Origin: JAENVT01 sp040006755
GTDB lineage: Bacteria > Actinomycetota > Acidimicrobiia > Acidimicrobiales > Ilumatobacteraceae
Assembly (NCBI GenBank): GCA_040006755.1
Contig: JBDTWJ010000163.1
Location: 1-7,889, forward strand
DNA: 7,889 bases
Reading direction: 5' to 3'
The notes below the pieces were generated by a model. It saw nothing but the letters and a program-made list of their open reading frames with translations. It searched no databases and was not told the DNA's origin. Both the position numbers and the translations under genes were made by a program. This document shows, in pieces, positions 6,062 to 7,889 of the stretch (within the stretch, counting starts at the first letter, position 1; every line of letters starts with the position of its first letter).

Positions 6062-7315
6062 ATGACACGCGCGCCGAAGTCCTCCGAGTCTCATCTGTCC
6101 AACGTCTGGTTCTCGGTGACCCCACTGCAGGTCGCCAGTGGCAAAGGGTGCTGGGTCACCACTACCGACGGCGAGGAGTATCTCGACTTCGCCGCTGGCA
6201 TCGCGGTCAACTCCACCGGGCATGCCCACCCGCATGTCGCCAAGGCGATCGGCGAGCAGGCCCAGCGGTTCATCCACGCGCAGGTCAACGTCTACAAGCA
6301 CGACCTGCTCGAGCCACTTGCCGCAAAGCTCAGCGAGTTGTCACCGCCGTCGATCGATACGTTCTTCTTCGCCAACTCGGGCGCCGAGATCACCGAGGCG
6401 TCGATCAAGCTCGCCAAGCAGGTCACCAAGCGTCCGCACACCATCGTGTTCGCCGGCAGCTTTCACGGCCGCACGCACATGGCGATGGCCATGACGACAT
6501 CGAAGACCGGGTATCGCGCCGGCCATTTCGCGTTGCCGGCCGGTGTGTTCGTCGCCCCATACCCTGATCCATTGGCAGCGGATCAAGATGTCGCTGTGGC
6601 CGAAGCGCTGCAAGGTTTCGATCACCTGCTGAAGACCATGACAGCGCCGGAGGAGACCGCTGCGGTCATCCTCGAGCCGGTGCTCGGTGAAGGTGGTTAT
6701 ATCCCTGCCCCACAGGCGTTCATGATCGGTCTCGTCGAGCGTTGCCGTCAGCACGGGATCCTGTTCATCGCCGACGAGGTGCAGAGCGGCTTCGGGCGTA
6801 CCGGCAAGATGTTCGCGGTCGAGCACTACGGCATCGAGCCCGATGTCATCTGCATGGCGAAGGGCATTGCCAGCGGGTTCCCGTTCGCCGCGTTGGGCAC
6901 ACGTCGCGAACTCGACGACAAATGGCCGACGGGCAGTCACGGTGGGACGTATGGAGGCAACGCGATCGGATGCGCGGCTGCGTTGGCAACGATCGAGGTG
7001 ATGAGCGAGCCGGGATTCCTGGAGAACGTCGTAGCCCGCGGCGATCAACTGCAAGCGGGGATTCGCGAACTGCAGCAAGAGCACGACGTGATTGCCCAGG
7101 TCCGGGGTCTCGGCCTGATGGTCGGCACCGAGTTCCACGACGCACCACGAGTTGCTGCCATCCAGAAGCACTGTCTCGAAGAGGGCCACATGATCGTGAT
7201 GAACGCGGGTACCTACGGCAAGTGTCTGCGGTGGATGCCACCGCTCGTTGTCAGTGAGCGCGAGATCGATATGGGTCTCGCGGCGTTTGCGGCAGCGCTC
7301 AAAGCCACCGCCTAG
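6062..7315 (+). CDS. gabT: 4-aminobutyrate aminotransferase-like class III aminotransferase
   Basis: This is a complete 417-residue class III PLP aminotransferase, most like 4-aminobutyrate:2-oxoglutarate aminotransferase, which converts GABA to succinic semialdehyde in the cytoplasm. Visible features include DFAAGIAVNSTGHAHP near the N-terminus, NSGAE (105-109) for the PLP phosphate, and GSFHGRTH with Phe134 stacking on PLP. Also present are EPVLGEGGY with Glu205, ADEVQSGFGRTG with Asp238, and Schiff-base Lys267 in AKGIASGFP. Arg137, Glu205 and Arg390 (LRWMPPL) occupy the positions that in E. coli GabT bind the substrate carboxylate and form the Glu-Arg switch, which supports a 2-oxoglutarate/GABA-type enzyme. 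The Tyr of GGYHGRT is replaced by Phe. The start follows a TAACAT box by 7 nt. marR follows 3 nt after the stop. No succinate-semialdehyde dehydrogenase is adjacent, so beta-alanine, 5-aminovalerate or another omega-amino acid remains possible. Confidence 0.9.
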   Translation: MTRAPKSSESHLSNVWFSVTPLQVASGKGCWVTTTDGEEYLDFAAGIAVNSTGHAHPHVAKAIGEQAQRFIHAQVNVYKHDLLEPLAAKLSELSPPSIDTFFFANSGAEITEASIKLAKQVTKRPHTIVFAGSFHGRTHMAMAMTTSKTGYRAGHFALPAGVFVAPYPDPLAADQDVAVAEALQGFDHLLKTMTAPEETAAVILEPVLGEGGYIPAPQAFMIGLVERCRQHGILFIADEVQSGFGRTGKMFAVEHYGIEPDVICMAKGIASGFPFAALGTRRELDDKWPTGSHGGTYGGNAIGCAAALATIEVMSEPGFLENVVARGDQLQAGIRELQQEHDVIAQVRGLGLMVGTEFHDAPRVAAIQKHCLEEGHMIVMNAGTYGKCLRWMPPLVVSEREIDMGLAAFAAALKATA

Positions 7316-7318
7316 TAC

Positions 7319-7756
7319 ATGCCGCGCCTCGATGCCGGCCGGGTGTCCACCTGGCGAGACTTCGGCGTGGTGGCGGCCGAACTGCAACGCAAGGTCGAAA
7401 CTGGATTGCTCGACGACTACGATCTGCCGCTGGCGTGGTTCGAGACGCTTGCCGCGTTGCAGGCCGCTGGCGGTTCGATGCGCGTGGGTGAATTGTGCGA
7501 GGCGTTGCACGAGCTGCCGTCGAGCCTGTCGCGAAGACTCGACCGGCTGGAGGCAGAAGGGTTCGTCGGTCGCGCGTCAACTCCGACGCCTGACGACAAG
7601 CGCGCGGTCACGGTGTCGCTGACCCGCGACGGCCGCGCGGAATGGCGCGATGCGAACATCACCTACCGGCGAATGGTGCAACAGCACTTCGCGAACGCGC
7701 TCAGCGATAGCGACATTGCCGCGCTACAGCGCATATTCAGCAAGCTCGAGCACTAG
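7319..7756 (+). CDS. MarR-family winged-helix transcriptional regulator
   Basis: This is a 145-residue regulator of the MarR family, a DNA-binding homodimer that usually represses nearby genes until a small aromatic or acidic ligand binds. Helical N- and C-terminal ends (about 8-35 and 110-143) would form the dimer interface. The winged helix-turn-helix covers about residues 38-103: MRVGELCEAL, then the recognition helix LPSSLSRRLDRLEAEGFV (67-83). The wing contains DDKRAVTVSLT, where Asp-x-Arg is the family signature. The length is typical. The ATG at 7319 lies 3 nt after the gabT stop without a Shine-Dalgarno sequence, so it is very probably co-transcribed and translated by re-initiation. 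It may regulate its own operon at the gabT promoter or the convergent acyl-CoA synthetase gene. The ligand is unknown. Its stop overlaps the stop of the opposite-strand gene (CTAG, 7753-7756). Confidence 0.9.
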   Translation: MPRLDAGRVSTWRDFGVVAAELQRKVETGLLDDYDLPLAWFETLAALQAAGGSMRVGELCEALHELPSSLSRRLDRLEAEGFVGRASTPTPDDKRAVTVSLTRDGRAEWRDANITYRRMVQQHFANALSDSDIAALQRIFSKLEH

Positions 7757-7889
7757 TCGAGTCCGCTGTACATCGCCTCGATCTCGGCGGTGTACCTGGC
7801 CGTGACGCCACGGCGCTTCAGCTTGGAAGTGGGCGTCAACATGTCGCTGTCGGGCAGCCACTCCTCGCCGACCAAGGTGAACTTCTTGA
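7753..7889 (-). CDS. Long-chain acyl-CoA synthetase (AMP-forming), C-terminal end only
   Basis: Only the last 44 codons are inside the window, with the stop TAG read from 7755 to 7753. The translation starts KKFTLVGEEWLPDSD and continues through LTPTSKLKRRGVTARY to IEAMYSGLD. This is the characteristic C-terminus of long-chain fatty-acid-CoA ligases of the FadD15/Faa type in the ANL superfamily. In these enzymes the LTPTxKLKR loop sits in the mobile C-terminal domain and the segment ends in a helix with YxxEIExxY. They activate fatty acids with ATP and CoA. The gene is convergent with marR and overlaps it by 4 bp. The adenylation core and N-terminus are outside the window, so chain-length preference and gene integrity cannot be judged. 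Confidence 0.88.
   Translation of the reverse strand, partial: KKFTLVGEEWLPDSDMLTPTSKLKRRGVTARYTAEIEAMYSGLD

Noticed and set aside
6341..7510. Long open frame on the minus strand (389 codons) opposite gabT and marR
   Set aside because: It is antisense to two intact genes with clear catalytic or DNA-binding motifs, and its own protein shows no family features.
1..7889. Mobile element, CRISPR array, tRNA, rRNA or riboswitch
   Set aside because: I read both strands and found no transposase or integrase frame, no regularly spaced direct repeats and no recognisable tRNA-like fold. No gap exceeds 47 bp, leaving no room for large RNA elements.

Overview
The window is gene-dense, high-GC bacterial DNA (about 60-65% GC by eye) with actinobacterial traits: GC-rich third codon positions, a Lon protease of mycobacterial length, starts without Shine-Dalgarno sequences but with TANNNT boxes at leaderless spacing, and a HAIR-like element before lon. 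An acidimicrobial (Ilumatobacter-like) chromosome would fit. That placement is an impression from protein style and was not tested. I see no insertion sequence, phage gene, CRISPR array, tRNA or rRNA, so this looks like ordinary chromosomal core.

Layout. (1) Bases 1-845 hold the C-terminal two thirds of a class III aminotransferase whose start lies outside the window. Its stop overlaps the TTG start of a secreted lipoprotein of the pectinacetylesterase/NOTUM family (842-2023). (2) That gene converges, with a 4-bp stop overlap, on a small minus-strand gene (2020-2388) that I recognise as DUF6027-like. (3) Only 37 bp away and divergent is a ferredoxin/rubredoxin-reductase-type FAD enzyme (2426-3646). 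(4) A 46-bp gap carries a HAIR/HspR-like element and a TANNNT box, followed by lon (3693-6014). (5) A 47-bp gap with another TANNNT box precedes gabT-like 4-aminobutyrate aminotransferase (6062-7315), which runs 3 nt ahead of a MarR-family regulator (7319-7756). (6) The minus-strand 3' end of a long-chain acyl-CoA synthetase gene (7753-7889) overlaps the marR stop by 4 bp.

How the genes fit together. The aminotransferase and esterase are probably translationally coupled, and gabT-marR looks like a two-gene operon with its regulator downstream. lon appears to have its own stress-type promoter. The oxidoreductase has no electron-transfer partner in view. No stretch over 300 bases lacks a gene, and the longest gap is 47 bp.

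I did not find a convincing new multi-gene system. The most useful leads are the HAIR-like lon operator, the repeated TANNNT-N7-ATG arrangement at three of four intergenic starts, and the uncharacterised small protein divergent from an orphan reductase.
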